A stretch of DNA of 40,444 bases from Streptomyces canus 299MFChir4.1 (GCF_000383615.1 NZ_KB911633.1:1-40444); one strand, 5' to 3'. Positions 22,389-31,265 are shown, numbered from the stretch's first letter. The notes: generated by a model not told the origin, from the sequence alone. Numbers and translations are program-made.

Positions 22389-24746
22389 ATGACCGGTATC
22401 GGTGTGGAGATGGGCGCGCAGGCCGCGCGCTCCCGGGCCCTCGCCGTGCTGCGGATCCGCAGCCGTGCGCTGGCCGTGGCGCTGCTGCCCGCGGCCCTGG
22501 CCGTGGTGCTGCTCGCCGGAGGGTCCACCGACCATCTCGTGGGCGGGTTCTGGGACACCGCCCGGCTGGTCATGAGCGTTCTCGGGGCCGCGGTGCTGCT
22601 CGCCGCCGGGGCCGTCGCCCTGGTCGTCGCCCGCGCCCGCCCCGCCGTCACCCCGACCGTCGCGATCGCCGAGGAGTCCGCGCCAGACCTGTACCGCATG
22701 GTGCGCGACCTCGCCGACCGCCTGGACGTCCCCGCCCCCTCCGCCATAGCGCTCACCCCGGACTGCGACAGCTGGCTGGAGGACCGCACCCACCCCGCCC
22801 ACGGGCCGCCCCCGCAGGCCGGCCGGGAGGACGAGATCGCGGGCGTCCCCGGCTCCCACCGCGGTGTCCCGGCCGCACCGGTGCTGGTCATCGGCTCGCC
22901 GTTCCTGTGGTGGATGCGCGTCGGCGAACTGCGCGCGGTCCTCGCCCCGGTCGTCGCCGGTACGGGCCCCTCGGCCCACCCCGACATAGCCGCGGCCCGT
23001 CGTTTCGTACGGGGTCTCGACGCGGCGGTCGCCGTCGGCTCCGTTCCCGGCCGCTGCGGGCTCACCCGTGTGCTGTGCGCGGGCGTCGCCTGGGTGGCCC
23101 GTCTCCTTCTGCGCAGCTGCCGGGAGCACGCGACCCAGATGGAGCGAGGGGTCGCCGCCGCGGCCGCGGAGCGTGCACAGGCTGTGGACTACGGCCTCAG
23201 GATCGTGGCCCAGGAGCAGGTGGGCCTGGCGTACGCGGGCTGGGACCGGCTGCTGACCCGGGTCGCGCTTCCCGCGTGGCGGATGGGGCGCTGGCCCTCC
23301 CGTCTGGACGCGGGTGTGGTGGCGGCCCTCACCGAACTGTCCCGCCGTGACCGCCTGGCCGAGGGCTTCGCCTCCCGGCTGGGCGAGCGCCCCGCCTGCG
23401 ACCTGCTCGAAGAGCCCGGCGCGATCGACGAGGCCGCCTCCCTGCTCGCCGCCCGCCTCTTCCACGGCGGCCCCGCGGAGACCGGCCCGGACTGGTCCCC
23501 GGTGGACTGGCAGGAGTACCCGGAAGAGGTCGTGGACCGGAAGTGGCGTCTGGACGCGGCCCGCCTCCACCGCGTCCTCGACGCCCAGGGCGTGCGCCGC
23601 CCCTCGGAATCCACCCCACCGGAGTCCGACGCCCCGACCCTCTCCCGCGTCCTGACCCACCTGTCCGCACCCCAGCCGACGGGTCCCACACCGGAGTCTT
23701 CGGCTTTCGACGGGTCAACCGGCTCGATGTCACAGTCCTCGGCCGTCGCGGGGGCCGCTGGTGCGGCTTCACAGTCCTTGGCCGCCGACGGTTCAGCCGA
23801 CCCGATGTCGCGGTCCTCGGCTGTCGAGGGGTCCGCTGCTCCGGCGCCAGAGTCCGCGGCCGCCGACGGGTCTGCCCACCCGGCTTCACCGTCCAGGGCT
23901 GCTGATCGAGTTGCCGGTTCTGCCGCAGAGGCCGCGGCGGCGCCCGGGGCCACGGACCGGACATCGCAGCCCAGTGCCACCGATCGACCTGCCGGTCCGG
24001 CCTCGCCGTCCGCGGCAGCGGCCGGGTCCGCCGACCGCATGTCACAGCCCACAGCCGCCGATCGACCTGCAGATCCCGCTTCGGAGTCCGCCGCGGCCAC
24101 CGGGCCCGGCGACCGGACGCCGCCGCATCCCACGGCCGCCGCCCACCTCGCCGGCCCCGCACCTCACCTCACGGCCGCTGACCAGCCCGCCCACCCTGCA
24201 CCCACCAACACAGGCACCCCGGACTCCGCCGCCGCAGACCCCGTACCGGCCCCGGCCCCGGCCCCGCAGGACGACACCATGGCGGCCGACCGCAACCCGG
24301 CCCTGCCGGTCGGCCCCACCGCCGACGAAGCGCACCCCGACCCCACACCTGGAACCACAGGAGCCGAAGCCGAGACCCTCGCCGCAGCGCTCAGTGCCGA
24401 GCTCGCTCGGGAGGAAGCCGCCGCCCCCCACTCGCGTACCGCCCCCGACATCGCCCCCTGGGACGACACGGCCCTGCCCCTCTTCCCGCTGCAGCCCCCT
24501 CGCAGCGCCCGGGAGCTCCTCACCGACCACGTCACCGCGATGGTCTGCTGTGCCGCGATCGACACCGCCGGCGCCACCCCCGGCCTGGACTGGCTCGACG
24601 GCCCGTCCCTCCTCATCAACGGCGAGCGCGCCGCGGACCTCGCCCCCCGCGTGCTGAGCCTCGTGGAGGACGGCGACCCGGCCCCTCTGCGGGCCTGGCT
24701 GGTCAAGTCGGGGATACGCCCCGAGAAGCCGGTCCGCCTCGTCTGA
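22389..24746 (+). CDS. Membrane protein with degenerate M48-peptidase-like domain and repetitive linker
   Basis: A 785-aa protein with two N-terminal transmembrane helices (about 29-44 and 60-81). What follows has the layout of an M48 zinc peptidase: ESAPDLYRMVRDLADRLDVPAPSAIALTPDCDSWL (about 96-130), then PVLVIGSPFLWWMRVGELRAVLAPVVAG (164-191). In active enzymes the last motif reads ELRAVLAHExxH; here the five metal-site residues 187-191 are PVVAG, so the protein should be inactive. A further region (about 200-400) ends YPEEVVDRKWRLDAARLHRVLDAQG. Residues about 430-660 are a Ser/Ala/Pro/Asp-rich linker built of degenerate 14-17-residue repeats, followed by a conserved C-terminal domain (ARELLTDHVTAMVCCAAIDTAG to the end). 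Start supported by GAGG seven bases upstream. Function unknown. Confidence 0.75.
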   Translation: MTGIGVEMGAQAARSRALAVLRIRSRALAVALLPAALAVVLLAGGSTDHLVGGFWDTARLVMSVLGAAVLLAAGAVALVVARARPAVTPTVAIAEESAPDLYRMVRDLADRLDVPAPSAIALTPDCDSWLEDRTHPAHGPPPQAGREDEIAGVPGSHRGVPAAPVLVIGSPFLWWMRVGELRAVLAPVVAGTGPSAHPDIAAARRFVRGLDAAVAVGSVPGRCGLTRVLCAGVAWVARLLLRSCREHATQMERGVAAAAAERAQAVDYGLRIVAQEQVGLAYAGWDRLLTRVALPAWRMGRWPSRLDAGVVAALTELSRRDRLAEGFASRLGERPACDLLEEPGAIDEAASLLAARLFHGGPAETGPDWSPVDWQEYPEEVVDRKWRLDAARLHRVLDAQGVRRPSESTPPESDAPTLSRVLTHLSAPQPTGPTPESSAFDGSTGSMSQSSAVAGAAGAASQSLAADGSADPMSRSSAVEGSAAPAPESAAADGSAHPASPSRAADRVAGSAAEAAAAPGATDRTSQPSATDRPAGPASPSAAAAGSADRMSQPTAADRPADPASESAAATGPGDRTPPHPTAAAHLAGPAPHLTAADQPAHPAPTNTGTPDSAAADPVPAPAPAPQDDTMAADRNPALPVGPTADEAHPDPTPGTTGAEAETLAAALSAELAREEAAAPHSRTAPDIAPWDDTALPLFPLQPPRSARELLTDHVTAMVCCAAIDTAGATPGLDWLDGPSLLINGERAADLAPRVLSLVEDGDPAPLRAWLVKSGIRPEKPVRLV

Positions 24747-25001
24747 CGAGACGGAATACCCTCTTCCACTTTCGGCCAATCCGCGACGAATAGTGACAGT
24801 CCGAGCGCGGAATGTGATGTGCTGGGACCGATCGCGCACATGGCAAGGGCGCGCGCCATAGGACAGGCGCACGACACATGCACGACACGCGGCGACACCA
24901 CACGGGGCAACACCGCACGCGCACAGCACACGCGCACACCGCGCCGCACCGCACCGCACCGCGCAGGACGAACGACGGGGGCACGAGGGAGGGGAGCGTC
25001 C
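24747..25001. other. Leader region with CA/CG-rich low complexity
   Basis: From about 24870 to 24980 the DNA is a near-alternating run of CA, CG and CACCG units (for example three CACCG units in a row near 24951). An open frame crosses it but translates to Arg/Thr/His-rich sequence with no domain; I treat it as leader. No clear promoter was identified. Confidence 0.4.
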
Positions 25002-26513
25002 ATGGGGCCAGGACCGGAGCAGATCCGCCGCTGGGAGTCGGGAGCACTCGCGCACGCCGTGACGGACCCCTTCGGCCAGGGCCCCGTCCCCTGGCTGCGC
25101 GGCAGCGAGACGTACTTCGGCGACACCGGCCAGGTGGTTCCCTGGTACGTCGAGACGGACCCCGCCCACGCCCCGAAGGAGGGCGCCCCGCGCGTCCGCC
25201 TCCCCTCCCCCCGCAGCTCCGGCGGCGGCCCCCGCTCCGCCGACGACGTCCGCCGTCAGATCAAGGGCTTCACCTCGACCGGCGCGGTGGCCCCCGGCGA
25301 GGCAGTCGACTTCCACATCACCGTCGACCCGCCGCAGCAGTTCGGCGTCGACATCTACCGCATCGGCCACTACAGCGGCGACGGCGCGGCGAAGGTCACC
25401 ACCAGCCCCCGTCTCTCCGGCATCGTGCAGCCCCCGCCGCTGACCGCGGACCGCACGGTCTCCTGCCACCACTGGTGGCTGTCCTGGCGACTCCAGATCC
25501 CCTCGTACTGGAGCGTCGGGGCGTATGTAGCCGTCCTCACCACCGCCGACGGCTACCGCTCCCACATCCCCTTCACGGTCCGCGACAACCACCCCGCGGA
25601 CCTGCTGCTCCTGCTGCCCGACGTGACCTGGCAGGCGTACAACCTCTATCCGGAGGACGGCCGCACCGGGGCCAGCCTCTACCACGCCTGGGACGAACAG
25701 GGCCGGCTCCTCGGCGAGGCCGACGCCGCGACCACGGTCTCCTTCGACCGGCCGTACGCGGGCGCGGGCCTGCCGATGCACGTGGGCCACGCCTACGACT
25801 TCATCCGCTTCGCCGAGCGCTACGGCTACGACCTCGCCTACGCCGACGCCCGCGACCTGCACGCCGGCCGGCTCGACCCCACCCGCTACCGGGGCCTGGT
25901 CTTCCCCGGCCACGACGAGTACTGGTCGACGGCCATGCGCCGCACGGTCGAGCGTGCCCGGGACAGCGGCACCTCCCTGGTCTTCCTGTCCGCCAACACC
26001 ATGTACTGGCAGGTCGAGTTGGCGCCCTCACCGTCCGGCGTCCCCGACCGCCTGCTCACCTGCCGAAAACGCAGGGGGCCGGGAAAACCGGCGCTCTGGC
26101 GCGAGGTGGACCGCCCCGAGCAGCAGGTGGTCGGCATCCAGTACGCGGGAAGGGTGCCCGAGCCGCACCCCCTGATCGTCCGCAACGCCGAGCACTGGCT
26201 GTGGGACGCGACCGGCGCGCAGGAGGGCGACGAACTCGCCGGCCTGGTCGCGGGCGAGGCCGACCGCTACTTCCCGCGCACCCCGCTCCCCGAGCACGAC
26301 GACCGCATCCTGCTCGCCCACTCGCCGTACGCGGACAGCGAGGGCGCCCTGCGCCACCAGGAAACCTCCCTGTACCGCGCCCCCTCCGGCGCGCTGGTCT
26401 TCGCCGCCGGCACCTTCGCCTGGTCCCCGGCACTGGACCGCCCGGGCCATGTCGACCCCCGTGTCCAGCGCGCCACCGCCAACCTCCTGGACCGCATCTG
26501 CAAGCGTGACTGA
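25002..26513 (+). CDS. N,N-dimethylformamidase beta-subunit-like protein
   Basis: A 503-aa protein started at the ATG at 25002, where GGGAG lies five bases upstream; the in-frame extension to 24819 is low-complexity. It matches the large subunit of dimethylformamidase: an N-terminal beta domain (QIKGFTSTGAVAPGEAVDFHITVDPPQQFGVDIYRIGHYSGDGA), then LLLLPDVTWQAYNLYPEDGRTGASLY, HVGHAYDFIRFAERYGYDLAYADARDLH, and LVFPGHDEYWSTAMR and FLSANTMYWQVEL, which resemble the glutaminase-like fold and supply Tyr and Glu candidates for the mononuclear iron. There is no neighbouring gene for the small subunit, so true formamidase activity is unproven. No signal peptide is seen. Confidence 0.82.
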   Translation: MGPGPEQIRRWESGALAHAVTDPFGQGPVPWLRGSETYFGDTGQVVPWYVETDPAHAPKEGAPRVRLPSPRSSGGGPRSADDVRRQIKGFTSTGAVAPGEAVDFHITVDPPQQFGVDIYRIGHYSGDGAAKVTTSPRLSGIVQPPPLTADRTVSCHHWWLSWRLQIPSYWSVGAYVAVLTTADGYRSHIPFTVRDNHPADLLLLLPDVTWQAYNLYPEDGRTGASLYHAWDEQGRLLGEADAATTVSFDRPYAGAGLPMHVGHAYDFIRFAERYGYDLAYADARDLHAGRLDPTRYRGLVFPGHDEYWSTAMRRTVERARDSGTSLVFLSANTMYWQVELAPSPSGVPDRLLTCRKRRGPGKPALWREVDRPEQQVVGIQYAGRVPEPHPLIVRNAEHWLWDATGAQEGDELAGLVAGEADRYFPRTPLPEHDDRILLAHSPYADSEGALRHQETSLYRAPSGALVFAAGTFAWSPALDRPGHVDPRVQRATANLLDRICKRD

Positions 26514-26637
26514 GCCCACGCAAGACACAGCACGAGACAGCAAGACACCGGGGAAGCACCCGCAGCACACCCCAAGTCCAAGGTCAGCCCGGTGTACGGG
26601 ACAATCGACCCGTTGGACATAGCCACGGGGAGGAACC

Positions 26638-27537
26638 GTGTCCGGATTCGTAGAAAAGCCCGAGCCGCTCCAGGTTCCGGGCCTGGTGCACCTGCACACC
26701 GGCAAGGTGCGCGAGCTGTACCAGAACGAGGCGGGCGACCTCGTGATGGTCGCCAGTGACCGTATCTCCGCCTTCGACTGGGTGCTGCCGACCGAGATCC
26801 CCGACAAGGGCCGCGTCCTCACCCAGCTGTCACTGTGGTGGTTCGACCAGATCGTCGACCTGCTGCCGAACCACGTCCTGAGCACGGACGGGCCGGAAGG
26901 CGCCCCCGCGGACTGGGCGGGCCGCACCCTGGTCTGCAAGTCGCTCCGGATGGTCCCCGTGGAGGCCGTCGCCCGCGGCTATCTCACCGGCTCCGGACTG
27001 CTGGAGTACAACGAGTCGCGCACCGTCTGCGGGCTCGCCCTCCCCGAGGGCCTGGTCGACGGCAGCGAGCTGCCCGCCCCGATCTTCACCCCGGCCACCA
27101 AGGCCGCCGTCGGCGAGCACGACGAGAACGTCTCCTACGAGGAGATCGCCCGCCAGGTCGGCGCGGACACCGCGGCCCAGCTGCGCCAGGCGACCCTCGC
27201 CGTGTACTCGCGGGGCCGGGACATCGCCCGGGACCGCGGGATCATCCTCGCGGACACCAAGTTCGAGTTCGGCTTCGACGGGGAGACCCTCGTCATCGCG
27301 GACGAGGTCCTCACCCCGGACTCCTCCCGCTTCTGGCCGGCCGAGCAGTGGGAGCCGGGGCACGCGCAGCCGTCGTACGACAAGCAGTTCGTGCGCGACT
27401 GGCTGACCTCGGCGGAGTCCGGCTGGGACAGGAAGAGCGAGCAGCCTCCGCCGCCGCTGCCGCAGGAGGTCGTGGACCGCACCCGCGCCAAGTACATCGA
27501 GGCGTACGAGCGCCTGACGGGCACGAGCTGGTCGTAA
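26638..27537 (+). CDS. purC: SAICAR synthetase
   Basis: A 299-aa phosphoribosylaminoimidazole-succinocarboxamide synthase, coupling aspartate to CAIR with ATP. HTGKVRELYQNEAGDLVMVASDRISAFDWVLPTEIPDKG (about 20-58) contains the nucleotide-binding and substrate loops; SLRMVPVEAVARGYLTGSGLLEY (about 102-124) and IFTPATKAAVGEHDENVSYEE follow; GIILADTKFEFGF (about 201-213) and DEVLTPDSSRFWP complete the active site. It is the longer (about 300 aa) type. GTG start with GAGGAA two bases from an otherwise normal spacing. Single gene between the dimethylformamidase-like gene (124 bp upstream) and a terminator. Confidence 0.97.
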   Translation: MSGFVEKPEPLQVPGLVHLHTGKVRELYQNEAGDLVMVASDRISAFDWVLPTEIPDKGRVLTQLSLWWFDQIVDLLPNHVLSTDGPEGAPADWAGRTLVCKSLRMVPVEAVARGYLTGSGLLEYNESRTVCGLALPEGLVDGSELPAPIFTPATKAAVGEHDENVSYEEIARQVGADTAAQLRQATLAVYSRGRDIARDRGIILADTKFEFGFDGETLVIADEVLTPDSSRFWPAEQWEPGHAQPSYDKQFVRDWLTSAESGWDRKSEQPPPPLPQEVVDRTRAKYIEAYERLTGTSWS

Positions 27538-27541
27538 CGCG

Positions 27542-27571
27542 AAAGGCCCCCGGTGAGAACCGGGGGCCTTT
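27542..27571. terminator. Bidirectional terminator of purC and tRNA-Gly
   Basis: A 13-bp stem (27542-27554 with 27559-27571) with a GAGA loop and A/T runs at both ends. It lies 4 bp after the purC stop and 10 bp from the 3' end of the convergent tRNA-Gly. Confidence 0.88.
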
Positions 27572-27581
27572 GCCGAAACAG

Positions 27582-27654
27582 AGCGAACGACGAGGTTCGA
27601 ACTCGCGACCTCAACCTTGGCAAGGTTGCGCTCTACCAACTGAGCTACGTTCGC
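27582..27654 (-). tRNA. tRNA-Gly(GCC), copy 1
   Basis: Acceptor stem GCGAACG/CGTTCGC, D-arm AGCTCAGTTGGTAGAGC, anticodon loop CTTGCCAAG giving GCC, T-loop GTTCGAACC; CCA not encoded. Identical in sequence to the gene at 31363-31435. Confidence 0.95.
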
Positions 27655-27676
27655 ATGCGCCGTGGCGCGAGAACCA

Positions 27677-28285
27677 CTATACCCAACCTCGCTCCCGCGC
27701 GAGCCGCACCGCCGCGTGACGGTTCTCGGCCCCGAGTTTGGAGACGGCCGACGACAGATAGTTCCGTACGGTCCCCTGGGACAGCGCGGCCCGTTCGGCG
27801 ATCTCGGCGACGGGCGCCCCGTCGGCGGCGAGTTCCAGTACCTCGGCCTCCCGCACGGTCAGCGGGGAGTCTCCGGCGGAGATCGCGTCGGCGGCCAACT
27901 CGGGATCCACGTAACGGTTTCCCGCGTGCACCGTGCGGATGATCTCCGCGAGCCGCCGCGCGCTCACGGTCTTCGGGACGAACCCCCGCACACCGGCCTC
28001 CAGGGCCCGCTTGAGATGCCCGGGACGCCCATGACTGGTGACGATCAGCACCTTGCACGAAGGCAGCTCGGTCCGCAGGGATGTGGCGACCTTCACACCG
28101 TCCGCACCGGGCATCTGGAGATCCAGTACGGCGACGTCCGGTCCGTGCGCCCGGGCCATCGCCAGCGCCTCGGGGCCGGTGGCCGCCTCCGCGACGACGG
28201 CCAGGTCGTCCTCCAGCGAGAGCAGCGCGGCGAGCGCGCCCCGGATCAGATGCTCGTCATCGGCGAGCAACAGACGCACGGTCAC
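27677..28285 (-). CDS. DesR-like response regulator (NarL/LuxR type)
   Basis: A 202-aa regulator. The receiver domain has the acidic pocket in LLLADDEH (D9, D10), the phospho-acceptor Asp55 in VAVLDLQMPG, Thr/Ser in LIVTSHGRPG and Lys in VPKTVS. The C-terminal LuxR helix-turn-helix is SPLTVREAEVLELAADGAPVAEIAERAALSQGTVRNYLSSAVSKLGAENRHAAVRLARERGWV. The phrase GTVRNYLS and the closing ARERGWV are very close to Bacillus DesR, the membrane-fluidity regulator. GTG start overlaps the kinase stop as GTGA. It is the last gene of a four-gene minus-strand operon. Likely target: the TGACA/TGTCA repeats upstream of the ABC genes. Confidence 0.92.
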   Translation of the reverse strand: MTVRLLLADDEHLIRGALAALLSLEDDLAVVAEAATGPEALAMARAHGPDVAVLDLQMPGADGVKVATSLRTELPSCKVLIVTSHGRPGHLKRALEAGVRGFVPKTVSARRLAEIIRTVHAGNRYVDPELAADAISAGDSPLTVREAEVLELAADGAPVAEIAERAALSQGTVRNYLSSAVSKLGAENRHAAVRLARERGWV

Positions 28286-29499
28286 GCGACCACCTCCGGC
28301 GCCACCAGCGGCACCTCCGCCACCAGCCGGAACACGCCCTCCCGCGCGGGCCCCGCCTCCAGCGTCCCGGCCACCGCCGCGAGCCGCTCCCGCAGCCCGG
28401 CGAGCCCGGACCCGCCGGCGCCACCCGACGACCTCAGCATCCCGTCGTTCTCCACGGTCAGCACCACCCGCTCCTCCTCCCTCGACACGGCCACCGTGCA
28501 CCGCTTGGCGTCCCCGTGCCGCAGTACGTTGGTGGTGGCCTCCCGGACCACCCAGCCGAGCGCCGACTGCACCTCGGCGGGCAGCCCGCCCGGCTCCCCG
28601 GTGACCTCGCAGTCGATGCCGGCGGCGATCAACACCCCCCGCGCGCCCGTGAGTTCGATGCCGAGATCGGCCTCCCGGTAGCCCCGTACGACATCCCGCA
28701 CCTCGCGCTGTGTCTCCTGTGCGATCCGCTGCACCTCGGTCATCTGGTCCACGGCCTCGTCGCGTCCCCGACGGGCCAGCTGTACGGCAAGTTCGCTCTT
28801 CAGCGCGATCACGGCCAGGTTCCGCCCCATGACGTCGTGCAGGTCCCGCCCGAACCGCAGCCGTTCCTCGGCGACGGCGAGCCGGGAGCGGGTCTCGCGG
28901 GCCTCGTCGAGTTCGTAGACGGCGTCGAGGAGCCAGACGGAGAACATGGAGGTGAAGGCGAGGAATCCGGCGGCGACCAGCACCACCATGCCGGTGACGA
29001 GTGACTCCGGGACGGCGTATCCGAGGGGGAAGCCGCCGAGCGCGGCGCCCGCGGCGAAGCCGCCCACGAGCGCCAGCACGTGCCGTCGCCCGCGGACGCC
29101 GAGGGCGCCGATACCGGCCGCGAAGGTCAGCACGCCCACGAAGACCGCGCCCACCGCCATGTGGTGCCCGTCATCGTCCGGACCCCGCTCGGCTATGCCG
29201 ATCACCGCGACGGAGATGGCGAGAGTGACCGCCCCGAGCACCCACAGCGTGCGCACCGGCTGCGCGCGCCGCCCCCGCGTCCAGTCGAGCGCCCGCGACG
29301 CGGTCACCGCGCACACCACGGCATGCGCGCACACGAGCACTACCAACCAGACCGCGAGCTGCCCCGTCACCTGCCCGAAGACCGGCAGGCCGACCGAGGC
29401 GACGTAGATCAGCACGAAGAAGTGGAACGACCAGCGTGTGTACGTCTCCACCTTCGCCGGCGTGCTTTTGCGCCGCCACCAGCCTCCTGCCTCGCGCAT
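28282..29499 (-). CDS. DesK-like sensor histidine kinase
   Basis: A 405-aa membrane kinase of the HisKA_3 class. About five or six hydrophobic segments occupy residues 22-190 with no large extracytoplasmic domain, the layout of DesK, which senses the bilayer itself. The dimerisation motif RFGRDLHDVMGRNLAVIALKSELA puts the phosphorylated His at residue 221 and is of the DesK type (RDLHDxLGQxLSxIxLKxxLA). The ATPase domain has the N-box EATTNVLRHG (Asn324) and the G-rich GGSGLAGLRERL. The ATG at 29499 is chosen because hydrophobic and kinase parts follow directly and a purine-rich GGGGAG precedes it; it is 14 bp from the permease stop. Predicted to phosphorylate the adjacent DesR-like regulator. 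Confidence 0.92.
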   Translation of the reverse strand: MREAGGWWRRKSTPAKVETYTRWSFHFFVLIYVASVGLPVFGQVTGQLAVWLVVLVCAHAVVCAVTASRALDWTRGRRAQPVRTLWVLGAVTLAISVAVIGIAERGPDDDGHHMAVGAVFVGVLTFAAGIGALGVRGRRHVLALVGGFAAGAALGGFPLGYAVPESLVTGMVVLVAAGFLAFTSMFSVWLLDAVYELDEARETRSRLAVAEERLRFGRDLHDVMGRNLAVIALKSELAVQLARRGRDEAVDQMTEVQRIAQETQREVRDVVRGYREADLGIELTGARGVLIAAGIDCEVTGEPGGLPAEVQSALGWVVREATTNVLRHGDAKRCTVAVSREEERVVLTVENDGMLRSSGGAGGSGLAGLRERLAAVAGTLEAGPAREGVFRLVAEVPLVAPEVVA

Positions 29500-29513
29500 G
29501 CTCTCCCCGTACC

Positions 29514-30287
29514 TCAGCGCCTCGGCTCCCACCGGAACCACCGGCCCACAGCAAACACCGCGAGCACGGTCCAGGCCAGTGCCGTCCCGAGGGCGCCCAG
29601 TGCCTCGTACGTCGAGAGGGTGCCCGTCCAGCCGCCGCGGACCAGGGTGATGACGGGTGACAGGGGCAGGAGTTCGCACACCGACGCGAGCCGGTCGTGC
29701 AGCATCTCCAGGGGGACGGTGACGCCCGAGAGGGCCATCGAGATCAGTACGAACGGCAACGAGGTGACCTGCGCGCTCTCCACGGTCCGGGTCACGGCCG
29801 CCGTCAGGGCCGCGAGCGCCGTGCACATCACCAGGCCCAACAGCAGCCCCAGGGCGGCGAGATGGGGCGCGTGCGGCGCGGGCAGGTCGAGCAGGACCGT
29901 GCTTCCTGCCACCAGCACCAGGGACTGCACGAGCCCGGTCGCGCCGATCGGCAGCGCGGTTCCGCAGAGGATCTCGACGTCCCGCAGTTCCCCCGTGCGC
30001 AGCCGCTTCAGCACCAGCTCCTCGCGCCGGGCGGTGAAGACCGCGACGAGGGCGCTGTACACACCGAACAGCAGGGCGAAGCCGATCGCGGCCGGCAGCA
30101 GCACTGTGCCGACGCTCAGCCCGGCCTCCTCGACGTCCATGTCGTCCACGACGGACCGCAGGCTGAACGGCAGCGCGAGTGGTACCAGCACGGCCGTCAC
30201 GAGCGTGGCCTTGCTCCGCCCGAGCAGCGTGAACTCGGCCCGGGCGAGGGCGCCCAGCCGCCCGGCGGGAGTGGTGAGTGTGCTCAT
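29514..30287 (-). CDS. ABC-2 type transporter permease
   Basis: A 257-aa integral membrane protein with about six transmembrane helices. LARAEFTLLGRSKATLVTAVLVPLALPFS at the N-terminus, LLPAAIGFALLFGVYSALVAVFTARREELVLKRLRTGELRD (coupling region), and QVTSLPFVLISMALSGVTVPLEMLHDRLASVCELLPLSPVITLVRGGW are typical of ABC-2 exporters. The ATG overlaps the ATPase stop (ATGA) and has AGGAGG seven bases upstream. Presumably exports a lipid, peptide or drug whose membrane effect the DesK-like sensor reads; substrate unknown. Confidence 0.9.
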   Translation of the reverse strand: MSTLTTPAGRLGALARAEFTLLGRSKATLVTAVLVPLALPFSLRSVVDDMDVEEAGLSVGTVLLPAAIGFALLFGVYSALVAVFTARREELVLKRLRTGELRDVEILCGTALPIGATGLVQSLVLVAGSTVLLDLPAPHAPHLAALGLLLGLVMCTALAALTAAVTRTVESAQVTSLPFVLISMALSGVTVPLEMLHDRLASVCELLPLSPVITLVRGGWTGTLSTYEALGALGTALAWTVLAVFAVGRWFRWEPRR

Positions 30288-31222
30288 GCCGCCACCTCCT
30301 CGCGCGCCGCGATCCCGAGGAACGCCTCCTCCAGCGAGGCGGACCGCACATCGAGCCGCCGCAGTTCGACCCCGGCCCGTTCGGCCCACGTCAGCAGCCC
30401 GGTGGCCGACCGCTGCAACGCGTGCGTCCGCAGCCGTACGACCCTCCCGTCGACGTCGTGTCCGCACACCCCGAGCTCCCCGAGAGGTGGCAGATCCCCC
30501 ACGAAGTACCCCTCCGGCAGCTCGAACGAGATCCGCGACGGCTGCGCGGCGGTCACCTCGGCCGGTGTCCCGGTGGCCGCGATCCGCCCCTCGTGGAGGA
30601 TCGCCAGCCGCCCGGCGAGATCCTCGGCCTCCTCCAGGTAATGGGTGGTGAGCAGCACGGTCGTCCCGCGGTCGCGCAGGGCCCGCACCAACTCCCAGGT
30701 GTCCCGGCGGCCTTCGGCGTCGAGGCCGGTCGTCGGCTCGTCGAGGAACAGCACCTCGGGGTCGCCGAGCAGCGCGAGCGCCAGGTCGAGGCGCCGCCGC
30801 TCACCCCCGGACAACTGCTTGACCCGTACGCCGGCCCGCCGGGCGAGCCCGACGAGTTCCAGCACCTCCAGCGGCGGCCGGGCCCCGCTGACACAGCCGG
30901 CCCACATCCGCGCGGTCTCCTCGACGGTCAGCTCGGAGGGGAAGCCGCCCTCCTGGAGCATCGCCCCGGTCCGCGGGCGGACCGCGGCCCGCTCGGTGTA
31001 CGGATCGTGTCCGAGGACGCGGATCCGTCCGTCGGTCGGCCGGGCGAGCCCCTCCAGGAGTTCGACGGTGGAGGTCTTGCCGGCGCCGTTGGTGCCGAGC
31101 AGGGCGAAGACCTCTCCGCGGGCCACGGAGAAGCTGATTCCGCGCACCGCCTCGAACCCGCCCCCGTACACACGCCGGAGGTCGGTGACCTCAATCACGT
31201 GTTCGTGTTCGTTGGTGTTCAT
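30284..31222 (-). CDS. ABC transporter ATP-binding protein
   Basis: A 312-aa ATPase, partner of the overlapping permease. Walker A GTNGAGKT is at residues 43-50, the signature LSGGE at 137-141, Walker B VLFLDEP at 157-163, and the switch His in LLTTHY near 195. After the nucleotide-binding domain (to about 220) a C-terminal extension (RISFELPEGYFVGDLPPL...LRRLDVRSASLEEAFLGI) is the usual DrrA/CcmA-type regulatory tail. It is the first gene of the ATPase-permease-kinase-regulator operon; upstream lie the operator-like repeats at 31266-31292 and a tRNA-Gly terminator. Confidence 0.94.
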   Translation of the reverse strand: MNTNEHEHVIEVTDLRRVYGGGFEAVRGISFSVARGEVFALLGTNGAGKTSTVELLEGLARPTDGRIRVLGHDPYTERAAVRPRTGAMLQEGGFPSELTVEETARMWAGCVSGARPPLEVLELVGLARRAGVRVKQLSGGERRRLDLALALLGDPEVLFLDEPTTGLDAEGRRDTWELVRALRDRGTTVLLTTHYLEEAEDLAGRLAILHEGRIAATGTPAEVTAAQPSRISFELPEGYFVGDLPPLGELGVCGHDVDGRVVRLRTHALQRSATGLLTWAERAGVELRRLDVRSASLEEAFLGIAAREEVAA

Positions 31223-31265
31223 GACTTCAGCGTCCCGGCGGCAGGGTCCCGGCAGGAGTGCGCGC

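Noticed and set aside
24819..25001. 61-codon N-terminal extension of the dimethylformamidase-like protein
   Set aside because: Encodes a Thr/Arg/His low-complexity run; the ATG at 25002 has a ribosome binding site and starts the conserved part.
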